Below, one piece after another: positions 1 to 9,034 of a DNA stretch of 64,000 nt (positions are counted from its first letter, which is position 1; every line of letters begins with the position of its first letter). Made by a program: the position numbers and the translations under genes. The DNA lies in contig NZ_JAFFZS010000012.1 of the NCBI RefSeq assembly GCF_016921115.1, forward strand, positions 124,001 to 188,000, in the 5' to 3' direction. The notes under the pieces were generated by a model. The model ran no database searches. It saw only the letters and a list, made by a program, of their open reading frames with translations, and had not been told where the DNA came from. The DNA comes from Streptomyces actuosus (GTDB lineage: Bacteria; Actinomycetota; Actinomycetes; Streptomycetales; Streptomycetaceae).

Positions 1-198
1 CGACGAAGGTTGGGCCCGGGGGCTTGGATCGAGCCGGTGCCACGCCCAGGCTAACAAACGGATCGCGCGGGGCCATTCCCGCGGCGGAAGTTCGTTCCTG
101 CGCCGGTCCCGGCCCGGCGACCGGCCCCCGCGCCGGGTCCGGACACCGCCCGGCCCCGCGGGGGCGGACGGCGCGCTGCCGTGCGGGAGCGGCCCGTC

Positions 199-225
199 CC
201 GGCCGGGCGCGACGGGCCCGGCCGG
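199..225 (-). terminator. Candidate terminator after the HelD-type gene
   Basis: A 10-bp perfect stem (CCGGCCGGGC / GCCCGGCCGG) with a 7-nt loop lies just downstream of the helD-like stop codon on the minus strand. There is no T-run, as is usual for Streptomyces terminators. I see no gene in the rest of bases 1-233. Confidence 0.45.
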
Positions 226-233
226 ACACCCGG

Positions 234-2552
234 TCAGTCCCGCAGCAGGTCCGGCACCCCGTCGTCGTCCGGCTCGTCCCGCTCACCCGACACCACCGTC
301 AGCTGCTGGGTGGCCCGGGTGAGGGCGACGTAGAGCACCCGCAGGCCGGCCGGGGACTCGTCGGCGATCTCGGCCGGGGAGACGACCACCGTCGCGTCGT
401 ACTCCAGCCCCTTCGCCTCCAGGCTGCCGAGCGCCACCACGCGGTCGCCGAGGCCGTCCAGCCACCGCCGGGCCTCCTCCCGGCGGTGCATGGCGACGAC
501 GACGCCGACGGTGCCGTCGACGAGGTGCAGCAGCCGCTCGGCCTCCGCCCGCACGGTCTTCTCCGGGGAGCCCTTCCCACCCGGGTCGCACTGTCCGTCG
601 GTGCTCACGAAGCGCGGCTGCACCCCGGTCGAGCGGACCGCCGACGGGGCCCGGGAGCCCGGCATGGCCAGGGCGAGCACCTTCGCGGCCAGCTCGGCGA
701 TCTCCGCCGGGTTGCGGTAGTTCACCGTGAGCTCGAAGCGGCGGCGCGGGCGGGTGCCGAGGGCCTCGTCACGGGCCTCGGCCGCCTCGTCCGGGTCGGA
801 CCAGGAGGACTGGGCCGGGTCGCCGACGACCGTCCAGGTGGCGTGCCGGCCGCGGCGGCCGACCATGCGCCACTGCATCGGCGTGAGGTCCTGGGCCTCG
901 TCGACGATGACGTGCGCGTACTCCACCCGCTCGGCCGCCAGCCGTTCGGCCCGCTCGCGCTGCGACTCCTCGCGCACCGGCATCAGCTCCTCCAGGCCGG
1001 TCAGCTGGTCCAGCGGGTCGAGTTCCCGCTTGCGGCGCGGGCGGGCCGGGACGCCGAGGACGGACTGGAGTTCGTCGAGCAGGGCGATGTCGTGCACCGA
1101 GTGGCCGTCGCGGCGCAGCGAGCGGGCGACCCTGCGGATGTCGCCGGGGCTGAGGATCCGGCGGGCCCAGCGGCCCAGGCGCCGGTCGTCGGCCATCGCG
1201 GCGAGCACGGTCTGCGGGGTCAGCTCCGGCCACCAGGCGTCCAGGAACTGCACGAACGCTTCCTCGCTCGTCACGTCCTCGTCGAAGGACGAGCGCAGCT
1301 CGGCGGCGAGTTCCGGATCGGTGTGCCGGGCGGCGCCGCCGGACTGCGCCCACAGGGCGTCCAGCAGCAGCCTGCGGGCGCGCGGGCGCAGCAGGTTCAC
1401 CGGGGCCGTTCCGCCGAGCGCGGTGCGGCGGATGCGGTCCAGCTCCTCACCCTCCAGCTCCAGGCGGCGGCCGAAGGCGACCACCCGCAGCCGGGTCGGT
1501 GCCCTGTCGTGCTCCAGGGCGCCGCGGGCCGCCTTCCGCAGCACCTTCAGCATGCGGGAGGACCCCTTGGCCCGGGCGGTGGCCGGGGAGTCGTACAGGG
1601 TCGCCTCGGCGCCGTCGACGAGGGAGCCGATGGCACGGATGGCGACCTGCCCCTCCTCGCCGAGGGACGGCAGCACGCCCTCGGTGTACGCCACGAGGAG
1701 CGGGGTCGGGGAGACGATCAGGATGCCTCCCGCGTAGCGGCGCCGGTCCTGGTAGAGCAGGTAGGCGGCGCGGTGCAGCGCGACGGCCGTCTTTCCGGTG
1801 CCCGGCCCGCCCTCGACGTACGTCACGGAGGCGGCGGGGGCGCGGATCACCAGGTCCTGCTCGGCCTGGATGGAGGCGACGATGTCCTGCATGGTGTGAC
1901 TGCGGGCCCGGCCGAGGGCCGCCATCAGGGCGCCGTCGCCGATGACCGGCAGCTCCCGGCCGTCCAGGGACGCCTTCAGCTCGGGGCGCATCAGGTCGTC
2001 CTCGACACCGAGGACGCGGCGCCCCTTGGAGCGGATGACCCGGCGCCGTACGACGCGGCCGGGATCGACCGGTGTGGAGCGGTAGAAGGGCGCGGCGGCG
2101 GGGGCCCGCCAGTCGATGACGAGCGGGGCGTACTCCTGGTCGAGAACGCCGATGCGGCCGATGTGCAGGGTCTCGGCGATGTCGGCGGTGTTGTCGGGGC
2201 GGACGGCCCCTTCGGCCGGCTCGACGGCGGTGTACGCGCCGTCGGGGCCCTTCTTGCCGTCCTTGCCGAGCAGGAGGTCGATCCGCCCGAACAGGAAGTC
2301 CTCGAACTCGTTGTTGAGCCGGCTGAGGTGGATGCCGGCCCGGAAGACCTGCGCGTCCCGCTCGGCGAGGGCGCCGGGCGTGCCGACCTGGCCGCGCTCG
2401 GCCGCGTCGTTCATCAGGAACTCGGCCTCGTGGATCTTCTCCTCGAGACGTCGGTACACCCGGTCGAGGTGTTCCTGTTCGACGTCGATCTCCCGGTCCC
2501 GAACCGAGTCGTGAACCGAGTCGACCGCAGATGTGTGAGCCTGAGCGGCCAC
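234..2552 (-). CDS. helD: HelD-like RNA polymerase-associated ATPase (UvrD/Rep superfamily)
   Basis: This 772-residue protein belongs to the superfamily-1 helicase-like HelD group, which binds RNA polymerase and helps release it from nucleic acid or antibiotic-stalled states. An N-terminal coiled-coil-like arm (about residues 15-60, DVEQEHLDRVYRRLEEKI) precedes the ATPase. Walker A is GGPGTGKT at 248-255, the DEAQD Walker B lies near residue 549, and a C-terminal SF1 motif ALTRATQQL follows. The start is GTG at 2552, preceded by AAGGGGG at Shine-Dalgarno distance. It lies downstream of the sigU/rsuA-type pair on the same strand, but 341 bases separate them, so it probably has its own promoter. 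The family call is secure. Whether it is the rifampicin-protective HelR paralogue cannot be decided here; I saw no clear rifamycin-associated element upstream. Confidence 0.9.
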   Translation of the reverse strand: MAAQAHTSAVDSVHDSVRDREIDVEQEHLDRVYRRLEEKIHEAEFLMNDAAERGQVGTPGALAERDAQVFRAGIHLSRLNNEFEDFLFGRIDLLLGKDGKKGPDGAYTAVEPAEGAVRPDNTADIAETLHIGRIGVLDQEYAPLVIDWRAPAAAPFYRSTPVDPGRVVRRRVIRSKGRRVLGVEDDLMRPELKASLDGRELPVIGDGALMAALGRARSHTMQDIVASIQAEQDLVIRAPAASVTYVEGGPGTGKTAVALHRAAYLLYQDRRRYAGGILIVSPTPLLVAYTEGVLPSLGEEGQVAIRAIGSLVDGAEATLYDSPATARAKGSSRMLKVLRKAARGALEHDRAPTRLRVVAFGRRLELEGEELDRIRRTALGGTAPVNLLRPRARRLLLDALWAQSGGAARHTDPELAAELRSSFDEDVTSEEAFVQFLDAWWPELTPQTVLAAMADDRRLGRWARRILSPGDIRRVARSLRRDGHSVHDIALLDELQSVLGVPARPRRKRELDPLDQLTGLEELMPVREESQRERAERLAAERVEYAHVIVDEAQDLTPMQWRMVGRRGRHATWTVVGDPAQSSWSDPDEAAEARDEALGTRPRRRFELTVNYRNPAEIAELAAKVLALAMPGSRAPSAVRSTGVQPRFVSTDGQCDPGGKGSPEKTVRAEAERLLHLVDGTVGVVVAMHRREEARRWLDGLGDRVVALGSLEAKGLEYDATVVVSPAEIADESPAGLRVLYVALTRATQQLTVVSGERDEPDDDGVPDLLRD

Positions 2553-2893
2553 CGGGCCCCCTTCTGACGTGCTGGGCAGCCGTCAACCGTACGCGAAGGG
2601 AGCCGCCGGAGGCGAGGGGCGTGCCCGGCGGGATCTGCCCGGGACGCGGGCCCGGCGTGCGCGCCGGTCAGCGCCGGCGCGGGTGGGCGGGAACCGCCGC
2701 GGTGGGGGGACCTCCACTCGCCGGTGCCGCTACCGCGTGGGATCTGTCCGGCCCGTCGCGACACGCGCGGCGGCTCCCCGCCCCGGAACGGCCGGAAGCA
2801 GCGGGTGCCGCCCGCCGGGAGACGTCCGGACGGCCCGCCGGGAGGATCGCGCGCGGGCGCCGCTCCCCGACGGGCACGGCGCCCGGGCCGCTC
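2553..2893. other. Intergenic region, helD promoter side
   Basis: No convincing gene. The stretch separates the anti-sigma stop from the helD start. It contains one modest inverted repeat, GGGCGCCG (2855-2862) with CGGCGCCC (2877-2884), which may end the sigma/anti-sigma transcript. The open frames across it are low-complexity GC shadows. Confidence 0.5.
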
Positions 2894-3724
2894 CTAGGAG
2901 TCGACCTCCACCAGCTTCTTGCCGTCGAAGGTCATGACCTCGAAGTGGTCGATCTCGTTCGGCTGGAAGGCCGCTCCGCCACCGATGTAGAGCGGATTCT
3001 TCGCCTGCTCCGACTTCGCGTTCGGGATGCCGTAGCCCCAGTTCGGGACGGACCACGAGGAGAGCGTCTCACGCTCGCCGTTCTTGCCCACGGCGATCAG
3101 GGAGCACTTCAGCGGGCCCTTGACGTTCTTCAGCTCCAGGACCGCCTGGGTGCCCCAGTCCTTCTTGGCCATGCCCACGGTCGCGGTGACGGCGGTCGCC
3201 GGGTCGGTGCCGGAGACCTTGTCGGACATCGTGGAGAACAGGCTCCGGGCGGGGCTGGGTGGCGACGCCGCCACGTCGGTGCCGGACTCCCCGCTGGAGG
3301 CCGCCACGGCGACCAGCGGACCTCCGGCGATCAGCGCGGCCGCGGCGGCGACCATGTAGAAGCTGCGGCGCCGCTTCCGCGCACGGCGCTCGGCGACCTC
3401 GTCGACGAGCTTCTCCACGAGCCGCGGACCGGGCCTGGCCGACAGCGACTCGCCGATCTGCGGCGTACCGGATCCCGGCAGGTCCGCCAGGGCGGCCAGC
3501 ATCGGTTCCATCCCGGCCAGTTCGTCGAGCTGCTGCGCGCACCACTCGCAGGTCGCGAGGTGCGCCTCGAAAGCGGTTGCCTCGGCATCGTCGAGAAGCC
3601 CGAGCGCGTACGCGCCCACGGTCTCGTGCTCGTTCGGCACCGAAGATCCCTGCCTGGGGCTCATGGGGCCAGACATACCCGGACCACCCGCGCCGAATCC
3701 CTGCATTCCCCCGTACCCGCTCAT
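2894..3724 (-). CDS. rsuA: Zinc-binding anti-sigma factor (RsuA type), single-pass membrane protein
   Basis: The 276-residue product has an N-terminal ZAS-type anti-sigma domain with an HxxxCxxC motif (HLATCEWC, about residues 56-63). A hydrophobic span (YMVAAAAALIAGGPLVAVAA, about residues 121-140) follows, then an extracytoplasmic region of about 135 residues. It is expected to hold the upstream ECF sigma factor inactive at the membrane until an envelope signal arrives. The ATG overlaps the sigma stop codon as ATGA, so the two are translationally coupled. A longer frame continues upstream to 3925, but it lies inside the sigma gene and is a shadow. The symbol rests on gene order remembered from S. 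coelicolor. The zinc anti-sigma assignment rests on the motif and pairing. Confidence 0.88.
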   Translation of the reverse strand: MSGYGGMQGFGAGGPGMSGPMSPRQGSSVPNEHETVGAYALGLLDDAEATAFEAHLATCEWCAQQLDELAGMEPMLAALADLPGSGTPQIGESLSARPGPRLVEKLVDEVAERRARKRRRSFYMVAAAAALIAGGPLVAVAASSGESGTDVAASPPSPARSLFSTMSDKVSGTDPATAVTATVGMAKKDWGTQAVLELKNVKGPLKCSLIAVGKNGERETLSSWSVPNWGYGIPNAKSEQAKNPLYIGGGAAFQPNEIDHFEVMTFDGKKLVEVDS

Positions 3725-4299
3725 CACGCCGTCACCCCCCGCTCCTCCAGTGCCAGCTTCATCGACCGCAGGGCGTAGAAGACCCTTGAGCGGACGGTGC
3801 CGCTGGGTATGCCCAGGGTCTGCGCCGCCTCGTTGACGGTACGCCCTTTGAAGTACGTCTCGACGAGCACCTCCCGGTGGGCCGGGGTCAGGTCGTCGAG
3901 CGCGTCCGACAGCGTCATCAGCCACAGCGCCTTGTCGATCTCGTCCTCCGCGGGGATGACCTCCAGCGGCGACGGATCGACCTCCTGCGGCCGGGCCTGC
4001 CGGCTGCGGTGGCCGTCGATGACGATGCGGCGCGCGACCGTCACCAGCCAGGGGCGTACCGAACCGGTCGCTCGATTGAGCTGACCGGCGTTCTTCCAGG
4101 CACGGATGAGCGTCTCCTGCACGACGTCCTCCGCGCGCTGCCGGTCTCCGGCAACAAGGCGCAGGACATACGCGAGCAGGGGTCCGGCGTGCTCTCGATA
4201 CAGGGCACGCATCAGCTCCTCGTCAGGTTCCGAGGGCTGGGAAGCGCGATGTCGGGCCCTCGATCCACGTTCATTGGCCACGACAGAATCCTTGCGCAC
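3724..4299 (-). CDS. sigU: ECF-family RNA polymerase sigma factor (SigU type)
   Basis: The 191-residue protein has the two ECF domains. Region 2 is RAEDVVQETLIRAWKNAG with downstream RPWLVTVARRIVIDGHRSR. Region 4 is a helix-turn-helix, NEAAQTLGIPSGTVRSRVF. It directs RNA polymerase to a stress or envelope regulon under control of the overlapping anti-sigma gene. I chose GTG 4299 because GGAGG lies about six bases upstream. A frame open to 4437 would add 46 residues with no sigma similarity. A GAAC-N16-GTCT element at 4423-4447 could be its autoregulated promoter. The sigU name is inferred from synteny. Confidence 0.88.
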   Translation of the reverse strand: MRKDSVVANERGSRARHRASQPSEPDEELMRALYREHAGPLLAYVLRLVAGDRQRAEDVVQETLIRAWKNAGQLNRATGSVRPWLVTVARRIVIDGHRSRQARPQEVDPSPLEVIPAEDEIDKALWLMTLSDALDDLTPAHREVLVETYFKGRTVNEAAQTLGIPSGTVRSRVFYALRSMKLALEERGVTA

Positions 4300-4422
4300 G
4301 CCCACCTCCGGTGTCCGGGGGTTCCCCCAGTCGGTCGCTCGACCACGGGTACGGACGCGGGCCGCGTGATGTTCAAAGCACCGCGAGAGTTTTCCTCGGC
4401 CCGACGTGACGAGGGGGACATG

Positions 4423-4447
4423 AGACCACATTCTCACCGCACGTTCT
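4423..4447 (-). promoter_or_regulatory. Candidate ECF-type promoter upstream of the sigma gene
   Basis: Read on the minus strand, AGAAC is followed after 16 bases by GGTCT. This resembles the ECF consensus of GGAAC with CGTCT at 16-17 bp spacing. It lies about 125 bases upstream of the chosen sigma start. It is a pattern match by eye with one mismatch in each box. Confidence 0.28.
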
Positions 4448-4544
4448 TTACATTTCCGTCACTGCGGAACGGGCCGGTCCGCCACTCCCTACGGGGGCGT
4501 AGGTGAAGGAGGTGTAACGCACATCACGTCCTCCGTCGGGCGTG

Positions 4545-5138
4545 TCAGGCCCGGGTGAGCGCCGCCCGGCGCCGGTGCCGGGCCACCCGCTCCCGGTTCC
4601 CGCACACCTCGCTGCTGCACCAGCGCCTCCTGCGCCCCCGGGATGTGTCCAGGTAGACGAGAGGGCAGTTGTCGCCCTCGCACTGCCGCAGGGCCGCCCG
4701 CGCGACGGGATCGGTGAGGAGTTCCACGGCGTCCCGCGCGACCGCCCCGAGCAGGGCCCCGCAGGCGGGCGGTGCGGCCAACTCCCGCACCAGCAGCCCG
4801 TCCTGCCCCGGCACCGCGCGGGGAGCCGGAGGCGCGGCCCGGGCGATCTCGTTGACGCGGGCCAGGGCACGGTCGTACGGCACGGCGCCGGGGGCCGGCC
4901 GGCCGCGCACCAACAGCCCCACGACCCCGCGCAGTTCGCGGAAGCCCGGCAGCCAGGACGGGTCGGCGTGCGCGAGCGAGGTGCCGGGTGGGACGAGCCG
5001 GGAGCCGGTGATCCAGGCCCGCAGCACCTCGACGGAGCCGAGCCGTTCCCCGGGATGCGTGGTCGCGAGGAGATCCAGGCAGATCCTTCCGGCGTCGAAC
5101 CGGAACGCGTACGGGGCCGTGGCCGTACCCAGCGCCAT
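4545..5138 (-). CDS. CGNR zinc-finger (ABATE domain) putative transcriptional regulator
   Basis: The 197-residue protein has the two-part architecture of the ABATE/CGNR family. An N-terminal domain of about 130 residues begins at FRFDAGRICLDLLATT. The C-terminal zinc finger has CEGDNC followed by WCSSEVCGNRERVARHRRR, with the diagnostic CGNR. Such proteins are probable stress-linked DNA-binding regulators, and few targets are known. ATG 5138 is used, with AGGTGG upstream. The frame runs on to 6182 only as a shadow of the divergent DUF1772 gene. It is divergent from that gene with a spacer of about 170 bases, so it may regulate it; that is inference. Confidence 0.85.
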   Translation of the reverse strand: MALGTATAPYAFRFDAGRICLDLLATTHPGERLGSVEVLRAWITGSRLVPPGTSLAHADPSWLPGFRELRGVVGLLVRGRPAPGAVPYDRALARVNEIARAAPPAPRAVPGQDGLLVRELAAPPACGALLGAVARDAVELLTDPVARAALRQCEGDNCPLVYLDTSRGRRRRWCSSEVCGNRERVARHRRRAALTRA

Positions 5139-5306
5139 GTGCCTGTCACCACCTAGGGTTGCCAGGGCTGTTCGGGATCGTCCCTCTACAGTGCCCCCTC
5201 GCCGTCGGCCCCGGAACCCCTCGTACCGTTCACGGCTGGACGCCCGCGCATGCGGGTGCGCGTCCGGACGATGTCCCCGGGGCGTCCGGTCGCGTCGACT
5301 GGACCC

Positions 5307-6008
5307 ATGACGGACGATCGGACGACATCCGGGACGGGCACCGGCCCCTCCCCCACCGCGGCGGCGGTCCTCACCGCGGCCGTGATCACCAGCGCTCTGA
5401 CCGCGGGCTCCTTCTTCGTCTTCGCGTGCGCCGTGATGCCGGCGCTGGCGCGGCGCGGGGACCGCGTCTACGTGGACGTCATGCGCGACATCAACGACGT
5501 GATCCAGAACCCGTTGTTCTTCGCGGCGTTCCTCGGCGCGCCGGTCCTGACGGCGCTGTCCGCCCGGCAGCTGCGCGACCGCCCCGGGGCCCGCGGCTGG
5601 GTGCGGGCGGCCCTGATCGCCCACGTTCTGGCCTTCCTGGTGACAGCGGCCGTGAACGTCCCGCTCAACGACGGGCTCGCCGGGACGGGCGACCCGGCGG
5701 TCCTGCGGGCACGGTTCGAGGACCGGTGGGTGTTGTGGAACGCGGTGCGGGCGGTGCTGTCGGCGGGCGCGGTGGGTTGCCTGGCCCGCGCGGCGATCCG
5801 CCTGACGGCGGACCGCCGGGACGAGGCGCGTCCGCCGGCTCCGGCCGTCCCGGGCGCGCGGGGGCCGCAGCGGGCGGCCCGCTCCGGGGAGCGCGGCACG
5901 CCCGGGCTCGGACGGGTGCAGGCACAGGCACAGGCTGCGCAGACCTCGTCCGGACTCCGGCCCCGGGACGAGGCCCCCGGACCGCCGGAGCCCGCCCCGG
6001 GCTGCTGA
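5307..6008 (+). CDS. DUF1772 (anthrone oxygenase-like) membrane protein
   Basis: The 233-residue protein has four hydrophobic segments: about residues 17-40, 75-95, 105-125 and 150-172. It carries the DUF1772 landmarks FFVFACAVMPAL, an NxFFAAFLGAPV-like stretch, VNVPLND and RWVLWNAVRAVLS. Members of this family are small membrane proteins; a few act as anthrone or related oxygenases and most have no known role. The last 55 residues are Ala/Pro/Arg/Gln-rich, lack similarity to the domain and may be a disordered tail. ATG 5307 is used because the 19 codons upstream do not look coding. It is divergent from the CGNR regulator. Confidence 0.8.
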   Translation: MTDDRTTSGTGTGPSPTAAAVLTAAVITSALTAGSFFVFACAVMPALARRGDRVYVDVMRDINDVIQNPLFFAAFLGAPVLTALSARQLRDRPGARGWVRAALIAHVLAFLVTAAVNVPLNDGLAGTGDPAVLRARFEDRWVLWNAVRAVLSAGAVGCLARAAIRLTADRRDEARPPAPAVPGARGPQRAARSGERGTPGLGRVQAQAQAAQTSSGLRPRDEAPGPPEPAPGC

Positions 6009-6312
6009 CCGGCCGGGCCCGGATGCGGGGCCGGGCCGGGGCACCCGACCCGGCCGCGGCGCGGCCGCGGTCCCGGTCCCGGCGGGGCGTGCGGAACGGC
6101 CCCGGAAGGAGGCGGGGAACAGCCCTGGAAGAGCGCCCGAGTCCTGGCGAGTGCCGAGCCGTCGGAGGAACCGGCCCCCCAAGCGTGCGGGCGGCGGCGT
6201 GGGAGGGCCGCGGGGAAGGCCCCCGCGGGGTCACGGGCAGTGCGCCCCGGCCGTCCACCGCGCACCGCGGGCGGTCGACGGCACAGCGCGGCGCGCCGTC
6301 GGCGAGGTCGTT
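6009..6312. other. Convergent intergenic region with a weak hairpin
   Basis: No gene seen. It lies between the convergent DUF1772 and nnaR genes and holds a hairpin at 6208-6228 (CCGCGGGG / CCCCGCGG, 5-nt loop). This could end transcription from either side. Confidence 0.45.
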
Positions 6313-7464
6313 TCAGGCGTCCGCGTACTTGGCGTCCGCCGCCGGGTCGAGTGCCAGGCGGTATCCCCGCTTCACCACCGTCTGGATCAGCTTCGGCGCC
6401 CCCAGCGCCGTGCGCAGCCGCGCCATCGCCGTCTCCACGGCGTGCTCGTCCCGCCCGGCTCCGGGCAGTGCCCGCAGCAGGTCGGCGCGGGCGACCACCC
6501 AGCCCGGCCGCCGGGACAGCGCGCGCAGCAGGGACATCCCGGCAGGCGGCACCGGCTTCAGGTCGCCGTCGACCAGGACCGCGTGGCCCCGGATCTCCAC
6601 CCGGTGCCCGGCGATCGGCAGCGCACGCGCCCGCCCCGGCAGCTCCTGGCACAGCAGCTGCACGAGCGGCCCGAGCCGGAACCGCTCGGGCTGCACGGTG
6701 TCCACGCCCCGCGCCTGGAGCGGCAGCGCGGTGACCGGGCCGACGCAGGCGGGCAGCACGTCGTGGTGGAGCGCGGCGAGCAGCTCGGGCAGCAGCCCGC
6801 GCTGCTCGGCACGGTCGAGCAGGGACGCCGCGGCCGGGGCGCTGGTGAAGGTGACCGCGTCCAGGCCGCGGGAGACGGCGGCGTCCAGCAGCCGGTCGAC
6901 GGGTGAGAGGTCCTCCGGCGGCATCCACCGGTAGACGGGGACCCCCACCACCTGGGCCCCGCCCTCCCGCAGTGCCTCCACGAAGCCGGGCAGGGGCTCG
7001 CCGTGCAGTTGGACGGCGACGCGGCGGCCCTCGACCCCCTCCTCCAGCAGCCGGTCGAGCACCTCGGCCATGGACTCGCTCGACGGCGACCACTCCTCGG
7101 TGAGCCCGGCGGCCCGGATCGCGCCCTTCACCTTCGGGCCGCGGGCGAGCAGTTCGACGTGGCCCAACCGCGCCAGCAGGGGCTCCCCCAGCCCCCACCC
7201 CTCCGCGGCCTCGATCCATCCGCGGAAACCGATCGCCGTGGTGGCCACCACCACGTCCGGCGCCCGGTCGATCAGCTGCTCGGTCGCCGCCAGCAGCTCG
7301 CCGTCGTCCGCGAGCGGCACGATGCGCAGGGCTGGGGCGTGCAGGACGGCGGCGCCGCGGCGCTGGAGCAGTGCTCCCAGCTCCTCGGCCCGGCGTGCGG
7401 CCGTCACGCCCACGGTGAAGCCGGCGAGGGGCCCGTGTTCCGGTCGCTGTCGTTCGTCGTACAT
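6313..7464 (-). CDS. nnaR: Nitrate/nitrite assimilation regulator: uroporphyrinogen-III synthase-like domain fused to a winged helix (NnaR type)
   Basis: The 383-residue protein has a HemD-like fold over about residues 12-255 (TVGVTAARRAEELGALLQRR, VVVATTAIGFRGWIEAA, AVTFTSAPAAASLL). A C-terminal OmpR-type DNA-binding winged helix follows over about residues 270-370 (LLRALSRRPGWVVARADLL, VETAMARLRTALG, IQTVVKRGYRLAL). In S. coelicolor the corresponding gene, NnaR, activates nitrate/nitrite assimilation genes together with GlnR. Its position directly downstream of narK on the same strand fits. It probably does not make porphyrin; the HemD domain may sense a ligand. ATG 7464 is chosen over an upstream in-frame start at 7506 because family homology begins here. 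Confidence 0.88.
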   Translation of the reverse strand: MYDERQRPEHGPLAGFTVGVTAARRAEELGALLQRRGAAVLHAPALRIVPLADDGELLAATEQLIDRAPDVVVATTAIGFRGWIEAAEGWGLGEPLLARLGHVELLARGPKVKGAIRAAGLTEEWSPSSESMAEVLDRLLEEGVEGRRVAVQLHGEPLPGFVEALREGGAQVVGVPVYRWMPPEDLSPVDRLLDAAVSRGLDAVTFTSAPAAASLLDRAEQRGLLPELLAALHHDVLPACVGPVTALPLQARGVDTVQPERFRLGPLVQLLCQELPGRARALPIAGHRVEIRGHAVLVDGDLKPVPPAGMSLLRALSRRPGWVVARADLLRALPGAGRDEHAVETAMARLRTALGAPKLIQTVVKRGYRLALDPAADAKYADA

Positions 7465-7521
7465 CGCTCTCGTCCCGCACTCGAGTCGTGTGCATTCGCC
7501 GGGCACGGCGTGCCCGGCATG

Positions 7522-7562
7522 CCGATCGAGCCTGTCAACGGTGCGTGACAGGCTCGGATCGG
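7522..7562 (-). terminator. Terminator between narK and nnaR
   Basis: CCGATCGAGCCTGTCA at 7522-7537 pairs with TGACAGGCTCGGATCGG ending at 7562, with one bulged base and an 8-nt loop. It sits 22 bases past the narK stop and about 60 bases before the nnaR start. narK transcription is therefore probably at least attenuated before nnaR. Confidence 0.65.
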
Positions 7563-7583
7563 CTTCATGTCGCTGGTGTTACG

Positions 7584-8969
7584 TCACACCTCGGCGTAGC
7601 TGAGCTGCGGCTTCGTCTCTGCGGCGGCAGCGGACTCGACACCGGCCGCCGAGCGGCGAAGGTATACGGCCCAGGTGACCACGAAGCAGACGCCGTAGTA
7701 GACCAGGAAGGCGACGAAGGCCCCGGTCCCGCTGCCGACCGTCAGGAAGGACTGCCGCAGCGCCAGGTTGATGCCGAGGCCGCCGAGCGCGCCCACGGCC
7801 CCGATGAGGGACATGGCCGCCCCGGACAGCCGGCGTGCGTAGACGGCGGCCTCCTCGCCGGCCAGCCCCTTGGCACCGGCCTGGGCGCGGAAGATGCCGG
7901 GGATCATCTTGTAGGTGGAGCCGTTGCCGATGCCGGTGAGGACGAACAGCGCGATGAACGCTCCGATGAACAGCGGCAGCGACTTGTCGACCGACGCCAC
8001 GACGACGGCACCGGCCGCGACGGCCATCAGGCCGAAGTTCCACAGGGTGACCTTCGCGCCGCCGATCCGGTCGGCGAGCTGGCCGCCCAGAGGTCGGATC
8101 AGCGAGCCGAGCAGCGGGCCGACGAAGGTGAGCGAGGCCGCCTGCAGGGGCGTGCGCCCGAACTGGTTCTGGAGCACCAGGCCGAAGGCGAAGCTGTAGC
8201 CGATGAACGAGCCGAAGGTGCCGATGTAGAGGAAGGACATGATCCAGGTGTGTCCTTCGCGCACGGCCTCCTTGGCGGCCCCGGTGTCGTTGCGCACCGG
8301 GCCGAGGTTGTCCATGTACCGGGCGCTGAGCACGGTCGCGAGGACGATCAGGGGCACGTAGACGGACAGCAGCACACGCGGGTGGCCGGCCCCGGCGACA
8401 CCGATGACCAGCAGCGCCATGAGCTGGACCACGGCGACGCCGATGTTGCCGCCGCCGGCGTTCATGCCGAGGGCCCAGCCCTTGAGGCGCAGCGGGTAGA
8501 AGTTGTTGATGTTGGTCATGGAGGAGGCGAAGTTGGCTCCGCCGACGCCGGTGAGGACGGCGACCACCATGAAGGTGGAGTACGACGTCCCCGGTTCCAT
8601 CACGACGAGGAGCGCCACGGTCGGCACGAGCAGCAGCCCCGCGCTGAAGATGGTCCAGTTCCGGCCGCCGAAGCGGGCGACCGCGAAACCGTAGGGGACC
8701 CGCATGACGCCGCCGACCAGCGAGGCCATGGCGACGAGGAAGAACTTGCCGGCGGGGTCGATCCCGTACTGGGGCCCCATGAACAGCGCGAGCACGGAGT
8801 ACATGCTCCACACGGAGAAGCCGATGTGCTCGGAGATCACCGAGAACGTGAGGTTGCGGCGGGCGATCCGCTTCCCCCGGGTCTCCCAGAAGGTCTCGTC
8901 CTCGGGCTCCCACTGCTCGATCCAGTGGGACCCCTTGTGGGGTGCGCTGGTGGTACTCGGGGCTGTCAT
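7584..8969 (-). CDS. narK: Nitrate/nitrite MFS transporter
   Basis: The 461-residue protein is a 12-TM major facilitator of the NarK family, moving nitrate in and/or nitrite out. Family landmarks are the tryptophan-rich N terminus (HWIEQWEPEDETFWETRG), the nitrate-signature-like segment GVGGANFASSMTNINNFYP, and GMNAGGGNIGVAVVQLM in a later helix. ATG 8969 has a GGAGG five to eight bases upstream. An in-frame start at 9053 would add 28 residues before the conserved N terminus. The neighbour nnaR and a candidate GlnR half-box at 9035-9050 suggest nitrogen-limited expression. Confidence 0.93.
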   Translation of the reverse strand: MTAPSTTSAPHKGSHWIEQWEPEDETFWETRGKRIARRNLTFSVISEHIGFSVWSMYSVLALFMGPQYGIDPAGKFFLVAMASLVGGVMRVPYGFAVARFGGRNWTIFSAGLLLVPTVALLVVMEPGTSYSTFMVVAVLTGVGGANFASSMTNINNFYPLRLKGWALGMNAGGGNIGVAVVQLMALLVIGVAGAGHPRVLLSVYVPLIVLATVLSARYMDNLGPVRNDTGAAKEAVREGHTWIMSFLYIGTFGSFIGYSFAFGLVLQNQFGRTPLQAASLTFVGPLLGSLIRPLGGQLADRIGGAKVTLWNFGLMAVAAGAVVVASVDKSLPLFIGAFIALFVLTGIGNGSTYKMIPGIFRAQAGAKGLAGEEAAVYARRLSGAAMSLIGAVGALGGLGINLALRQSFLTVGSGTGAFVAFLVYYGVCFVVTWAVYLRRSAAGVESAAAAETKPQLSYAEV

Positions 8970-9034
8970 CTCAGGCCTCCACGGTGCTCCGGGCGTAACT
9001 GGGAGTGGCTGAGTCCCGACGGTAGGGAGACCGC

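Noticed and set aside
24..2567. Long plus-strand frame across the HelD gene
   Set aside because: Antisense shadow with low-complexity composition; the minus strand encodes a clear ATPase with Walker motifs.
6313..7464. A haem-pathway hemD gene
   Set aside because: The HemD-like domain is fused to a winged helix and sits next to narK without other haem genes, which fits the NnaR regulator.
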